A DNA stretch of 64,000 bases. Origin: QWHO01 sp039809865 (GTDB lineage: Bacteria; Vulcanimicrobiota; Xenobia; Xenobiales; QWHO01). The stretch spans positions 31,964-95,963 of the forward strand of contig JBDHVW010000023.1 of assembly GCA_039809865.1 (NCBI GenBank), in the 5' to 3' direction. The notes beneath the pieces were generated by a model, which saw only the letters and a program-made list of their open reading frames with translations, was not told the origin of the DNA and made no database searches. Both the position numbers and the translations under genes were made by a program. This document shows, piece by piece, positions 42,419 through 50,871 of the stretch; within the stretch, counting starts at the first letter, position 1; every line of letters begins with the position of its first letter.

Positions 42419-43291
42419 TCAGTAGCCCGTCCCCTGTCCGCCCTCGACGATGGCGATGCTGGAGCTGGCGCCGATGCGAGTGGCACCGGCCGCGATCATC
42501 TCGTTGGCCGCTTTGGTGTCGCGCACGCCGCCCGAGGCCTTCACGCCCATCTCGGGACCGACGGTCTTGCGCATCAGGGCGATGTCGGCGGCGGTGGCCC
42601 CGCCCCCGTTGAATCCGGTAGAGGTCTTCACGAAGTCCGCGCCGCCGGCTTTGCTCAGCTCGCAGGCGCGCACCTTCTCCTCGTCGCTCAGCAGGCTGGT
42701 CTCGATGATCACCTTCACGGTGTGGTCGCCGGCCGCGCCGACGACCGCTTCGATATCCTTCCGCACGGCCGCGTCATCTCGGTCCTTGAGCTTGCCGACG
42801 TTGATCACCATGTCGATCTCGTTGGCGCCGTCCGCGATGGCCTGGCGGGTCTCGGCGGCCTTGCCCTCGGGGGAGGTGGCGCCGTGCGGGAAGCCCACCA
42901 CCGTGCACACCATCACCGGACTGTCCTTGAGCTCGGCGGCGGCCAGCTCGACGCGGCCAGGCTGCACGCAGACCGAGGCAAACTGGTGCTCTCGGGCTTC
43001 AGCGCAGAGCTTCTTGATCTGGTCGGCCGTGGCATCGGGCTTGAGCAAGGTGTGGTCGATCATTCCGGCCAGAACGGCGCCGCTGATGCCCGTGCTGGCT
43101 GCAGTGGCGGCCAGAGCGGTCTGGAAGCTCATCTGGGGGGCGTGCTTGAGCGTGATCGGAGGAGCCGTTCCGCCCTGCGGGGTGAACACTTCCGAGGGCT
43201 CCGCGGCCGGCTGGTGCTGCGAGCAGTTTCCGCATGCTTGCGCCGGGCGGTATTGCGCGCCGGACACCTGGCTGAACTGGCTTACGATCAT
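42419..43291 (-). CDS. deoC: Deoxyribose-phosphate aldolase with unusual N-terminal extension
   Basis: 290 aa, about 70 longer than typical DeoC. The class I aldolase core starts near M77 (MIDHTLLKPDAT) and has D160 in NEIDMVINVG, Schiff-base K222 in GADFVKTSTGF and K251 in VKASGGVRD. Splits deoxyribose 5-phosphate to glyceraldehyde 3-phosphate and acetaldehyde. The leader MIVSQFSQVSGAQYRPAQA resembles that of the YiiX-like protein, and Cys20/Cys23 follow. A cytosolic enzyme with this leader is odd; either the protein is exported or the leader has another role. Confidence 0.95.
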   Translation of the reverse strand: MIVSQFSQVSGAQYRPAQACGNCSQHQPAAEPSEVFTPQGGTAPPITLKHAPQMSFQTALAATAASTGISGAVLAGMIDHTLLKPDATADQIKKLCAEAREHQFASVCVQPGRVELAAAELKDSPVMVCTVVGFPHGATSPEGKAAETRQAIADGANEIDMVINVGKLKDRDDAAVRKDIEAVVGAAGDHTVKVIIETSLLSDEEKVRACELSKAGGADFVKTSTGFNGGGATAADIALMRKTVGPEMGVKASGGVRDTKAANEMIAAGATRIGASSSIAIVEGGQGTGY

Positions 43292-43339
43292 GGACGGGGA
43301 CCCCTCTTTGTCAGTATGGGCCCAACTTACCGCGGTCCT

Positions 43340-43356
43340 CTGAAAGAAAGCCTAAA
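43340..43356 (-). promoter_or_regulatory. Weak variant of the T-rich direct repeat upstream of deoC
   Basis: Minus strand reads TTTAGGCTTTCTTTCAG, 49-65 bp upstream of the deoC start. It overlaps the last codons of ppk1 (stop at 43352-43354), so part of the T-run is coding constraint. Same half-site spacing (11 nt) as the other elements. Confidence 0.25.
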
Positions 43357-45421
43357 AAACGCGCGATTTGCGGCGCACGGGCAGGGCCGCCCGCTGGCAG
43401 AAGAACTCCTGGGCGCTGAAACGCTCGCCGTGGGACCAGAGCCGCGTGTAGGTGCCGTCCTGATTCAGCTCCCACGAGCTGGCGTTGTCGCGCAGGTTGG
43501 CCAGCATGATCTCCTGCAGCTTCATCCCCAGATTGCCTGGCAGCGGCACCAGGGCTTCCACGCGCGACTGGAAGTTGCGGTTCATCCAGTCGGCGCTGGA
43601 GATGAACGTGCGCGCCTCGGGCGCGGGCAGCTCGTGGCCGTTCGAGAAGCAATAGATCCGCGCGTGCTCGAGGAAGCGCCCCACGATCGACTTCACCCGG
43701 ATGTTGTCCGAGAGGCCCGGAACCTGGGGCCGAAGAGCACACTGCCCGCGCACCACCAGCTCGATCTGGACTCCGGCCTGGGAGGCGTCGTAAAGGGCGT
43801 CGATGACGTCCGGCTCCAGCAGGGCATTCATCTTGGCCCAGATGGCCGCCGGCTTGCCGGCGCGAGCCAGCTCGGCCTCGTGGTGGACGGCTGCGAGGAG
43901 CGTGGACTTGAGGTCGATGGGGGAGACGGCCACGCGCTCGAATTTGCCCGGCACCGCGTAGCCGGTGATGAAGTTGAAGACCCGCGCGGCGTCGCGGCAC
44001 AGCTCACCGTTGCAGCTGAAAAGGCTGAGGTCGGAGTAGGCCCGGGCCGTCTCGGGATGGTAGTTGCCGGTGCCGTAGTGGACATAGGAGCGTAGCTCGC
44101 CGTCCTCTTTGCGCAGCACCAGGCTGACCTTGGCGTGGGTCTTGAGGTTGGCGAAGCCGTAGACCACCTGGGCGCCGGCCTGCTCGAGCACCTCGGCGAG
44201 CTTCATGTTGGCTTCCTCGTCGAAGCGCGCCTTGAGCTCCACCACGGCCACGACCGACTTGCCGGCCTCGGCGGCCTCCACCAGGGCTCGCACGATGGGG
44301 GAGTTGCGACTGGTCCGGTAGAGAGTTTGCTTGATGGCCACCACGTCGGGATCGGCGGCGGCCTGCTTGACGAACTCCACCACCACCGAGAAGGACTCGT
44401 AGGGATGGTGCACCAGCAGATCGTGCTCGCGCATCGCCGAGAAGAAGTCGCCCGCCCACTCGGCCAGCGCGTCCGGGGTGCGGCCGTCGAAGGGGGCGTA
44501 GCGCAGCGGGGGCTCGCCGCTGCGAATCAGCTCGGACACGGCGCCCAGGTTCAGCATGCCGTCCGAGATCAGCATGTGCTCGGAGCTCGTCTCGAGCTGC
44601 TCGCAGAGATACTCGCGCACGACTTTGGGAGTGCTGGGGGCGACCACGAGGCGAATCACGCTGCCGCGTTTGCGGCCTTTGAGCGCCTCCCGGAACGCCT
44701 CGAGCAGGTCGCCCTCGCTGGGCTCGATCTCCATTTCCTGGTCGCGCAGGACGTGGAACAGGTTGACGCTCTGGACCTCGAAATTGGGCAACAGGCGGTC
44801 CAGGAAGAGCGGGATGACCTCCTCCACCCGGATGTAGCGGTCGGAGGTCTTCAGCCGCACGAAGCGGGTCATCTTGGGCGGCAGCAAAACGAGCTGCCAC
44901 TGGACGGTGGGGCTGTTCTTGAGCTGGATCACCAGGCACAGGCCATCGTTGGGAACCAGTGGGAACGGGTGGGCCGGGTCTACCGCGACGGGCGAAAGCG
45001 CCGGCAGGATCTGGGCCTCGAAATGGCCTTCGAGCCAGTTCAACTCAGCTCGGGTCAGCTCGTCGTGGGTCAGGATGCGGATTCCCTGGCCTGCCAGCAC
45101 GCCTTTGAGCTCCTGCCACACGCTTTGCTGGCGCGCGAACAAGGCTCCGGCCTCCTGGCGGAGAAGCTTGACGTGCCGGGGCAGGCGCAGGCCGTCCGGC
45201 GAGCGCGTGCGGGCGCCCGACTCGTACTGGGTCAGGAGGCTCGCGAACCGAACCATGAAGAATTCGTCGAGGTTGGAATCGGAGATGGACAGAAAGCGCA
45301 GGCGCTCGAACAGCGGGGTCTCGGGGTCGCGCGCGAGCTCGAGCACCCGCTCGTTGAAAGCGAGCCAGCTCAGCTCCCGGTTCAGAAATCGCTCGGGTTT
45401 TTGGCGTAAGGTCGTGGTCAT
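43352..45421 (-). CDS. ppk1: Polyphosphate kinase 1
   Basis: 689 aa. Makes inorganic polyphosphate from ATP. N-terminal FLNRELSWLAFNERVL, then HHPYESF, IKQTLYRTS, phosphohistidine H429 in THAKVSLVLR and the second His (H448) in VHYGTGNYHPETA. Full family length. The ATG at 45421 is back to back with the divergent ATG at 45422, leaving no intergenic base. ppx/gppA and sixA lie 1-3 kb away, so polyphosphate metabolism is clustered. deoC is 60 nt downstream. Confidence 0.97.
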   Translation of the reverse strand: MTTTLRQKPERFLNRELSWLAFNERVLELARDPETPLFERLRFLSISDSNLDEFFMVRFASLLTQYESGARTRSPDGLRLPRHVKLLRQEAGALFARQQSVWQELKGVLAGQGIRILTHDELTRAELNWLEGHFEAQILPALSPVAVDPAHPFPLVPNDGLCLVIQLKNSPTVQWQLVLLPPKMTRFVRLKTSDRYIRVEEVIPLFLDRLLPNFEVQSVNLFHVLRDQEMEIEPSEGDLLEAFREALKGRKRGSVIRLVVAPSTPKVVREYLCEQLETSSEHMLISDGMLNLGAVSELIRSGEPPLRYAPFDGRTPDALAEWAGDFFSAMREHDLLVHHPYESFSVVVEFVKQAAADPDVVAIKQTLYRTSRNSPIVRALVEAAEAGKSVVAVVELKARFDEEANMKLAEVLEQAGAQVVYGFANLKTHAKVSLVLRKEDGELRSYVHYGTGNYHPETARAYSDLSLFSCNGELCRDAARVFNFITGYAVPGKFERVAVSPIDLKSTLLAAVHHEAELARAGKPAAIWAKMNALLEPDVIDALYDASQAGVQIELVVRGQCALRPQVPGLSDNIRVKSIVGRFLEHARIYCFSNGHELPAPEARTFISSADWMNRNFQSRVEALVPLPGNLGMKLQEIMLANLRDNASSWELNQDGTYTRLWSHGERFSAQEFFCQRAALPVRRKSRVF

Positions 45422-45829
45422 ATGTTGAGGTGCCTGGAGGGCAAGATAACCGGTTTCGAGTCCGGCGGCAAGCGTCTTCGCCTTGGCGAGGACAAGATCC
45501 GCGTCGGCCGCGACCTGCGCGAGGCCCTGGCCTGGGAGGGCGTGGTCGGCGTGCAGTGCCGGGTGTGGGTTCGCGAGACCCGCAAAGGATTGAAGCTCGT
45601 GTGGGTGATCCCGCTGGAGCCCTGCGTGAGGCCGTCGCGTGCGATGGTGTGCATGGGCAAGTCCTGTCGCAAACGGGGGGCTGGCAAGACTGTCACAGCC
45701 TTAGAGGACGCGGGGTTGGCGGTCAAGTGCGTCAAGTGCCTGGACCGCTGCGGAGAAGGACCCAACGTGGTCCTGCTGCCAGGCAAAGTTTTGGTGACCG
45801 ACGTCCGCGGAGTGAGGAGTAGGGAGTAG
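45422..45829 (+). CDS. (2Fe-2S) thioredoxin-like ferredoxin-domain protein
   Basis: 135 aa. N-terminal beta domain (GKITGFESGGKRLRLG) and a C-terminal ferredoxin-like domain with four Cys: VCMGKSC (C-X4-C pattern) and VKCVKCLDRCGEGPNVVLLPG. This matches the thioredoxin-fold (2Fe-2S) family common in cyanobacteria. Electron carrier or redox sensor; partner unknown. Its last codons and stop (GVRSRE) lie in GAGTAGGGAGTAG repeats at the edge of the four-helix-bundle element, so the C-terminus may have been altered by insertion. Start ATG abuts ppk1's ATG. Confidence 0.87.
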   Translation: MLRCLEGKITGFESGGKRLRLGEDKIRVGRDLREALAWEGVVGVQCRVWVRETRKGLKLVWVIPLEPCVRPSRAMVCMGKSCRKRGAGKTVTALEDAGLAVKCVKCLDRCGEGPNVVLLPGKVLVTDVRGVRSRE

Positions 45830-45832
45830 GGG

Positions 45833-45863
45833 AGATGGGAGATGGGAGTAGGGAGATGGGAGA
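45833..45863 (+). repeat. Left inverted-repeat arm of the mini-element
   Basis: Contains three AGATGGGAG units. Pairs with 46267-46297 in inverted orientation with two mismatches in the centre. Confidence 0.9.
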
Positions 45864-45884
45864 AGGTTCAATAGGAGCATCTGG

Positions 45885-46274
45885 TCATAACTGCGTTTTG
45901 ACTTTCTGACTCAGACCTCGAATCAGGCGCCGAACTTCCACTATAGAGTTGCTAGTCGCTGCAATATCCGGTTCTCTGAGGTATTCTAGCTGCACGGCAA
46001 CCTCCAGGAGCGTGTCCAGTTCGGCCAGGCTGCCCCGTGCGATACTCAGATGACTTAGAAACGGTTTCGGGAGTTCACGGGCTTGGCCTTCGGCGATGTT
46101 TGCCGGCACTGATATGGCAGCTCTTTGAATCTGGCTGGCCAGGCCAAAACGCTCTTCACGAGGGAGTTGGTTGGTAAGTTTATAGACCCTCGTAACGAGT
46201 CCCATAGCTCTTTGCCAGACGATCAATTCCCTGTAACTCCGAGTCTTATCTTGACCCCCCGTCCCCTCTCCCAT
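45885..46274 (-). CDS. Four-helix-bundle protein (S23/IVP family, TIGR02436-type)
   Basis: 129 aa. Family signature SYRELIVWQRAMGLV, then EERFGLASQIQRAAISVPANIAEG and FLSHLSIARGSLAELDTLLEVA, quoted in parts. These proteins, first seen in 23S rRNA intervening sequences, form pentameric four-helix bundles; the biochemical role is unclear, and relatives (Avd) act in diversity-generating retroelements. The start lies inside the right inverted repeat. No rRNA is nearby, so this is a free-standing copy. Confidence 0.93.
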   Translation of the reverse strand: MGEGTGGQDKTRSYRELIVWQRAMGLVTRVYKLTNQLPREERFGLASQIQRAAISVPANIAEGQARELPKPFLSHLSIARGSLAELDTLLEVAVQLEYLREPDIAATSNSIVEVRRLIRGLSQKVKTQL

Positions 46275-46297
46275 CTCCTAACTCCCATCTCCCATCT
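46267..46297 (-). repeat. Right inverted-repeat arm of the mini-element
   Basis: Reverse complement of the left arm apart from two bases. It includes the first codons of the four-helix-bundle gene (ATG at 46272-46274) and reaches the sixA stop. Confidence 0.9.
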
Positions 46298-46749
46298 TAA
46301 ACTCGTTCGAGCAACTTCGGGTCCAGCACCCACCGGAGCCGGCCGTCGTCAATGCGAATGACGCCGCCTTTCTTGAGCTCGATGGGGCTGCGGCCGTTGG
46401 GACCGAAGGAGAGGAGGCTGCCGAGCTCGCTCAGGGTGGGCTCGTGGCCGACCACGACCGCGACCGGGTATTTCAAAGACTCGACCATCGTCGCGATGGC
46501 GCCCAGGCCGCCGTCGTAAAGGACGCGGTCCTGCACCAGGCCGGCCTTCAGGCCGATGCGCTCGTGCAAGATCTGGGCCGTCTCCAGAGCGCGCGGGGCG
46601 GGGCTGCTGACCATGCGAGCGTCCTCTAGAAACGGCTTGAGATAGCGCGCCAGGAGGCGCGTGCGCTCCCGGCCGGCCTCGGTGAGACGACGTTCGAAGT
46701 CGGGAAAGCCGTCCTCGGCCTGCGCGTGACGCACCAGGTAGAGCTTCAC
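46297..46749 (-). CDS. sixA: SixA-type histidine phosphatase
   Basis: 150 aa. Histidine phosphatase fold with catalytic H8 in YLVRHAQAED, SSPAPRALETAQIL and the second His in VVVGHEPTLSELG. SixA removes phosphate from phospho-His domains of hybrid kinases. One base separates it from ppx/gppA upstream, so the pair is co-transcribed. The stop is at the edge of the inserted mini-element. Confidence 0.93.
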   Translation of the reverse strand: MKLYLVRHAQAEDGFPDFERRLTEAGRERTRLLARYLKPFLEDARMVSSPAPRALETAQILHERIGLKAGLVQDRVLYDGGLGAIATMVESLKYPVAVVVGHEPTLSELGSLLSFGPNGRSPIELKKGGVIRIDDGRLRWVLDPKLLERV

Positions 46750-46750
46750 T

Positions 46751-48238
46751 TCAGGATGCCTTGAAGGCGACCTGGACGGGAACGCCCAGCGCTTCGTTCA
46801 AAATGGCGAGGCTGGGCTGCACGGCCCAGCGCTCGAGCAACAGGTCACCCGGTCCCTCCAGCTTGAGCAGCAAGGCGCCCTTGGCCTTGCGGGCCTTGAC
46901 CGAGCGGATCTGACCGCGATGCTCGGCATCCAGCGCCTCGGCCAGGCGCAGCAGCGACGACAACTTTTGACAGAGCGTCTTCTCGCGCGGCGAGAGCTCT
47001 CGGAAGGGGGTGTGGTTGCCGTCGGGGGCCGCCTTGCGATGATAGCGCGCCACGCAAGCGATCAGGTTGCGCTGGTTGGGGTTCAGCCCGAGGATGCGGC
47101 TGTTGCGGATCAGGTAATAGCTGTGCTTGTGATGGCCCGACGGGTTGATGAACTTGCCCACGTCGTGCAAGAGCGCGGCCACGTGCAGGTAGAAGCGGGC
47201 CTTCTCATCCAGCTTGTGCAGGTTGCGGGTCTCGTCGAACAGCTCCAGGGCCAGCTCGGCCACTTTGTCGGCATGCACCTCGTCGAAGTTGCAGCGGCGG
47301 CCCAGCTGGTAGGCGCTGCGCAGGGCTTGCTCCCAGGGCCGGCGAGGGTTGGCCGTGAGGAGGTCCTCCAGCAGGCCGTCCTTCAGGCCCACGCGGGGGA
47401 TCTGCACCTCGTCCGCCCCCAGCAGCTCCATCATGCTCTCGAGCAGCACGCCCGCGGGGATGATGACGTCGGCCCGGTCGGGACGCAGGCCCAGCTGCTC
47501 GATCCGCTCTTCGTAACTCAGGCTCTGCAGGCGCCCGAGCAGCTCATGCAGCTCGGCGCGCTTGAGCAGCTTGCTGTTGTCCTGGTCGAGCAGCTTCTTG
47601 CGCAGGTCGCCGTAGGCTTCCACGTTGCCCCCGGTGCCCACGCACAGCTCCACCGGCTCGCGCGGGACCGAGCTCTTCTGGGCCAGAACCAGCTCTTTCA
47701 GACGGCGCGCGAAATTGCCATCGCCCACGCGCATCTGGCCGAGCGAACGCACCGTACCGAGCTTGAAGGAGTCGACCCAGAGCACCTCGCCACCCCGCGA
47801 GATGGCTACCTCGGTACTGCCGCCGCCGATGTCGATGAGGCCGGTGCGTTTGTCGCCCAGCTCGATGGCATTGGAGATGGCCAGGAAGATGAGCCGGGCC
47901 TCCTCCTCGCCGTCGATCAGCTCGATCTCCACGCCGGACTGGCGGGCCACCACTTCGAGCACGTCTCCACGGTTGCGCGCCTCGCGCAGGGCGCTGGTGG
48001 CCACGGCCCGGTAGCGCTGCACCTCGAGCTTTTGCATCGTCTGCTTGAAGCTGGCCATGGCTTTGATCAGCCGATCGAACGCCTCGGGGCCCAGGATGCC
48101 GTGGGCAAACACGTCGGCCCCCAGCCGCACAGCTTCGCGCTCGGTCTTGATGACTGTTCGTTCGTTTTCGCCCGCCTGGGCGACGATCAAGCGGACGGCG
48201 TTCGACCCGATGTCGATGGCGGCCACGTTGGAAGGCAT
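46751..48238 (-). CDS. Ppx/GppA exopolyphosphatase/guanosine pentaphosphatase
   Basis: 495 aa. Sugar-kinase-like fold: AIDIGSNAVRLIVAQ, VATSALREARN, GLIDIGGGSTEVAI, and NVEAYGDL region; a C-terminal HD-like domain has LLHDVGKFINPSGHHKHSYYLI. Degrades polyphosphate and/or pppGpp. Co-oriented with sixA and near ppk1, so polyphosphate synthesis and breakdown genes are neighbours. Confidence 0.95.
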   Translation of the reverse strand: MPSNVAAIDIGSNAVRLIVAQAGENERTVIKTEREAVRLGADVFAHGILGPEAFDRLIKAMASFKQTMQKLEVQRYRAVATSALREARNRGDVLEVVARQSGVEIELIDGEEEARLIFLAISNAIELGDKRTGLIDIGGGSTEVAISRGGEVLWVDSFKLGTVRSLGQMRVGDGNFARRLKELVLAQKSSVPREPVELCVGTGGNVEAYGDLRKKLLDQDNSKLLKRAELHELLGRLQSLSYEERIEQLGLRPDRADVIIPAGVLLESMMELLGADEVQIPRVGLKDGLLEDLLTANPRRPWEQALRSAYQLGRRCNFDEVHADKVAELALELFDETRNLHKLDEKARFYLHVAALLHDVGKFINPSGHHKHSYYLIRNSRILGLNPNQRNLIACVARYHRKAAPDGNHTPFRELSPREKTLCQKLSSLLRLAEALDAEHRGQIRSVKARKAKGALLLKLEGPGDLLLERWAVQPSLAILNEALGVPVQVAFKAS

Positions 48239-48280
48239 TCTCCTCGTTACGAGCCGCGCCGCGAGGGTCCTTCAGGGGGG

Positions 48281-50851
48281 ATGTCCAAGGCCCGCCCGAT
48301 GGATTGGATTGTCTCCCACGAGCGGGCGGACTTCGACGCCTTCGCCTCGATGGTGGTGGCGCGCAAGCTCTACCCCGAGGCGCAGATGGTGCTGGTGGCG
48401 CCGCCCGAGCCGGGCGTCCGCCGCTTCCTGGCGCTGCACCGGGGGGTCTTCCCGGTGCGCTACGCTCACGAGCTGAAAGACCAGCAGCCCGCGCGCCTCA
48501 TCCTGGTGGACACGCGCAACCCCGCGCGCCTCGGGCCGCTGCGCAATCTGGCCAGCGATCCGGGCATCGAGCTGCACGTGTATGACCACCATCCGCCCAC
48601 GCCCGAGGGCGTGCAGGGCGACGTGGAGGTCGTCGAGCCGGTGGGCGCAGCGGTCACGGTCTTGCTCGAGCGCTTGCAAGAGCCTCTGACAGCCGACGAG
48701 GCCACGCTCTGCCTGTTGGCGTTGCACGAGGAGACCGGCTCCTTCACGCATGCCGGCACCACCGCCCGAGACCTGGCGATCGGCGCCCGCTTGCTGGAGC
48801 AGGGAGCGCGCCTGTCGCTGGTGCACGTCTTCGTCAGCCATTCCCTGAATGTGGTTCAGCGCCAGTTGTTGGCCGAGCTGATGGAGAATGCCGAGCAGCA
48901 CGACTGCGATGGCACTCCGGTGGCGCTGGCGACCGCCGAGCGCGATTTCTTCGTGTCGGACCTGGCGCTGCTCACGAGCCGGCTGCTCGAGATGCTGGGG
49001 GTCGAGGTGGTGCTCTCGCTGGTGCGCATGGATGCGACCGTGTACGTGGTGGGACGGGCCACCTCCGAGTCGGCCGAGCTGGGCCGCTTGCTGGGCGAGC
49101 TGGGCGGGGGAGGCCACGGCGCCGCGGCCTCGGCCGGGCTGCCGGCCGAGCCGCTGGAGCCGCTGAAGGAGCGCCTGCTGGAGCGCCTGAGCGAGACGCT
49201 GCCGGGCAAGCCCACCGCCAACGAGCTGATGACCAGCCCGGTGGAGGTCCTGGACGCCGGGCTCACGGTTTCGCAAGCTTTCGACGGCCTGCGGGCCCTG
49301 GGCCACTCCGCCGCCGGTCTGATGGCGGATGGCCGGCTGGTGGGCTGGATCGCGCGCAGCGACCTGGATAAGGCGCTGGCGCACGACCTGGGCCACGCCC
49401 CCGCGCAGAGCTACATGTCCAACGAGATCGTCTCGGTGACTCCCACCACCCGACTCGACGAGATCCAGCAACTCCTGGTCGAGCGCGACATCGGCCGCGT
49501 GCCCGTCATCGAGGACGGTGCCCTGGTGGGGATCGTCAGCCGCACCGATATCCTGCGCTGGCTCCACGGGCGGAAGGTGGCCCGTCGCCACGAGACGGTC
49601 TGCGTGGAGATGCCGTCGGAGCTGCAGGAGCTGTTGCTGCGGATCGGCGCCGTGGGCGAGGAGCTCGGGATGGAGGTCTTCCTGGTGGGGGGACTGGTGC
49701 GCGACCTGCTGCTGGGCCGCTCGCGCGAGCAAGACATCGACCTGGTCGTGGAAGGCTCGGCTCGCGAGCTGGCCGAGGCGCTGGCGAAGCGGTTCGGCGA
49801 AGCGCACGTGCTGCCCCATGAGCGCTTCCAGACCGCCTCACTGGTCTTCGCGAGCGGCCAGCGCATCGACCTGGCCACCGCGCGCACCGAGGTCTACACG
49901 CGCCCGGCCGCCCTCCCCGTGGTGAAAGGCAGCACGCTCAAGCAAGACCTGGCGCGCCGGGATTTTTCCATCAACGCCATGGCGGTGCGCCTGACGGGGC
50001 CCCGTTTCGCCGAGCTGGTGGACTACTTCGGCGCCCGCAAGGACCTGGCCGACGGGCGCATCCGGGTGCTGCACAACCACTCGTTCATCGACGATCCGAC
50101 GCGCATTCTGCGCGCTATTCGCTTCGAGGGGCGGCTGGGCTTCAAGCTGGAGGCGCTGACCGAGCACCTCCTCCGGCAGGCCGTAGGGGACGGCGCCCTC
50201 GAGATGGTGAGCGCGGAGCGCCTGCGCGACGAGCTGCTGCTGATCCTGTCCGAGAAAGACCCGCTGCCGGCGGTGGAGCGCCTTCAGAAGCTCGGCATCC
50301 TCAAACGCCTCCACCCCTCGCTGACCTTCGACTCGCGAGTGGCGCGCACCATGAAGCGCGTGCGCGAGGTGGAGGAGGAGTTTGGCGCGCCCGATCCGCC
50401 CTGGCTGCTGTATTTGCTGGCGATTTTGTCGGGTCTCAAACCTTTCGAGACCAACGAGCTGCGCCGGCGTTTTCGCCTGCAGGTGCTGCCCGGCCTGGAG
50501 GCGAGCTTCGAGGCCAACCGGCTCGTGCGCGCGCTGGGGCGCCGCTCCCTGAAGGACAGTGACCTGGAGCGGCTGCTCTCGGGCCTGCCGGAGGTGGCAA
50601 TTCTGTGGCTGCTGGCCTATTGCCCGTCCGAGCACGTTCAGGCGCGTATTCGGCGCTACAGGAAGGAGCTGGCGCCCCTCGAGCCCGCTCTGAAAGGGCG
50701 CGACCTGGTGAGCTGGGGCTACGCCCCGGGGCCCGAGTTCAAGCAAATCCTGGCCCAGGCCCGCGTGCAGCAGCTCGACGAGGGGCTGCCGGATCCTCGG
50801 GGCTGGGTGGAGCGTATGTTTGGCAACAGCTCGTTCACGACTCCCGGATAG
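48281..50851 (+). CDS. DHH-CBS-CCA tRNA nucleotidyltransferase (A-adding type)
   Basis: About 856 aa from the ATG at 48281; the ATG at 48299 (MDWIVSHERADFDA) is equally plausible. Domains in order: DHH phosphoesterase (1-290; YDHH at 101-104, then GGGGHGAAASAG for DHHA1), two CBS motifs (312-430; ANELMTSP, YMSNEIVSVTP), and class II polyA polymerase head (from about 460; FLVGGLVRDLLLG, DIDLVVEG, RRDFSINAMA) with RNA-binding region. This fusion is typical of A-adding enzymes that work with a separate CC-adding enzyme. Divergent from ppx/gppA. Confidence 0.92.
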   Translation: MSKARPMDWIVSHERADFDAFASMVVARKLYPEAQMVLVAPPEPGVRRFLALHRGVFPVRYAHELKDQQPARLILVDTRNPARLGPLRNLASDPGIELHVYDHHPPTPEGVQGDVEVVEPVGAAVTVLLERLQEPLTADEATLCLLALHEETGSFTHAGTTARDLAIGARLLEQGARLSLVHVFVSHSLNVVQRQLLAELMENAEQHDCDGTPVALATAERDFFVSDLALLTSRLLEMLGVEVVLSLVRMDATVYVVGRATSESAELGRLLGELGGGGHGAAASAGLPAEPLEPLKERLLERLSETLPGKPTANELMTSPVEVLDAGLTVSQAFDGLRALGHSAAGLMADGRLVGWIARSDLDKALAHDLGHAPAQSYMSNEIVSVTPTTRLDEIQQLLVERDIGRVPVIEDGALVGIVSRTDILRWLHGRKVARRHETVCVEMPSELQELLLRIGAVGEELGMEVFLVGGLVRDLLLGRSREQDIDLVVEGSARELAEALAKRFGEAHVLPHERFQTASLVFASGQRIDLATARTEVYTRPAALPVVKGSTLKQDLARRDFSINAMAVRLTGPRFAELVDYFGARKDLADGRIRVLHNHSFIDDPTRILRAIRFEGRLGFKLEALTEHLLRQAVGDGALEMVSAERLRDELLLILSEKDPLPAVERLQKLGILKRLHPSLTFDSRVARTMKRVREVEEEFGAPDPPWLLYLLAILSGLKPFETNELRRRFRLQVLPGLEASFEANRLVRALGRRSLKDSDLERLLSGLPEVAILWLLAYCPSEHVQARIRRYRKELAPLEPALKGRDLVSWGYAPGPEFKQILAQARVQQLDEGLPDPRGWVERMFGNSSFTTPG

Positions 50852-50871
50852 CGATTTGCTAGGGTGGGCGC

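Larger units (their letters stand above)
45833..46297. mobile_element. Mini-element: four-helix-bundle gene in 31-bp inverted repeats
   Basis: The left arm 45833-45863 (AGATGGGAGATGGGAGT...) and right arm 46267-46297 are inverted copies matching at 29 of 31 positions. Between them lies one small gene (45885-46274). The left side continues into GAGTAGGGAGTAG repeats that supply the stop of the upstream ferredoxin-like gene, and the right arm touches the sixA stop codon. This indicates insertion between two genes. No transposase is inside, so mobility in trans is inferred. Confidence 0.7.

Noticed and set aside
45830..46300. 23S rRNA intervening sequence
   Set aside because: No rRNA sequence flanks the four-helix-bundle gene; the neighbours are protein genes.
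46919..48280. Extension of the CCA enzyme by 450 residues upstream
   Set aside because: It is the antisense of ppx/gppA; the DHH domain begins right after 48281-48299.
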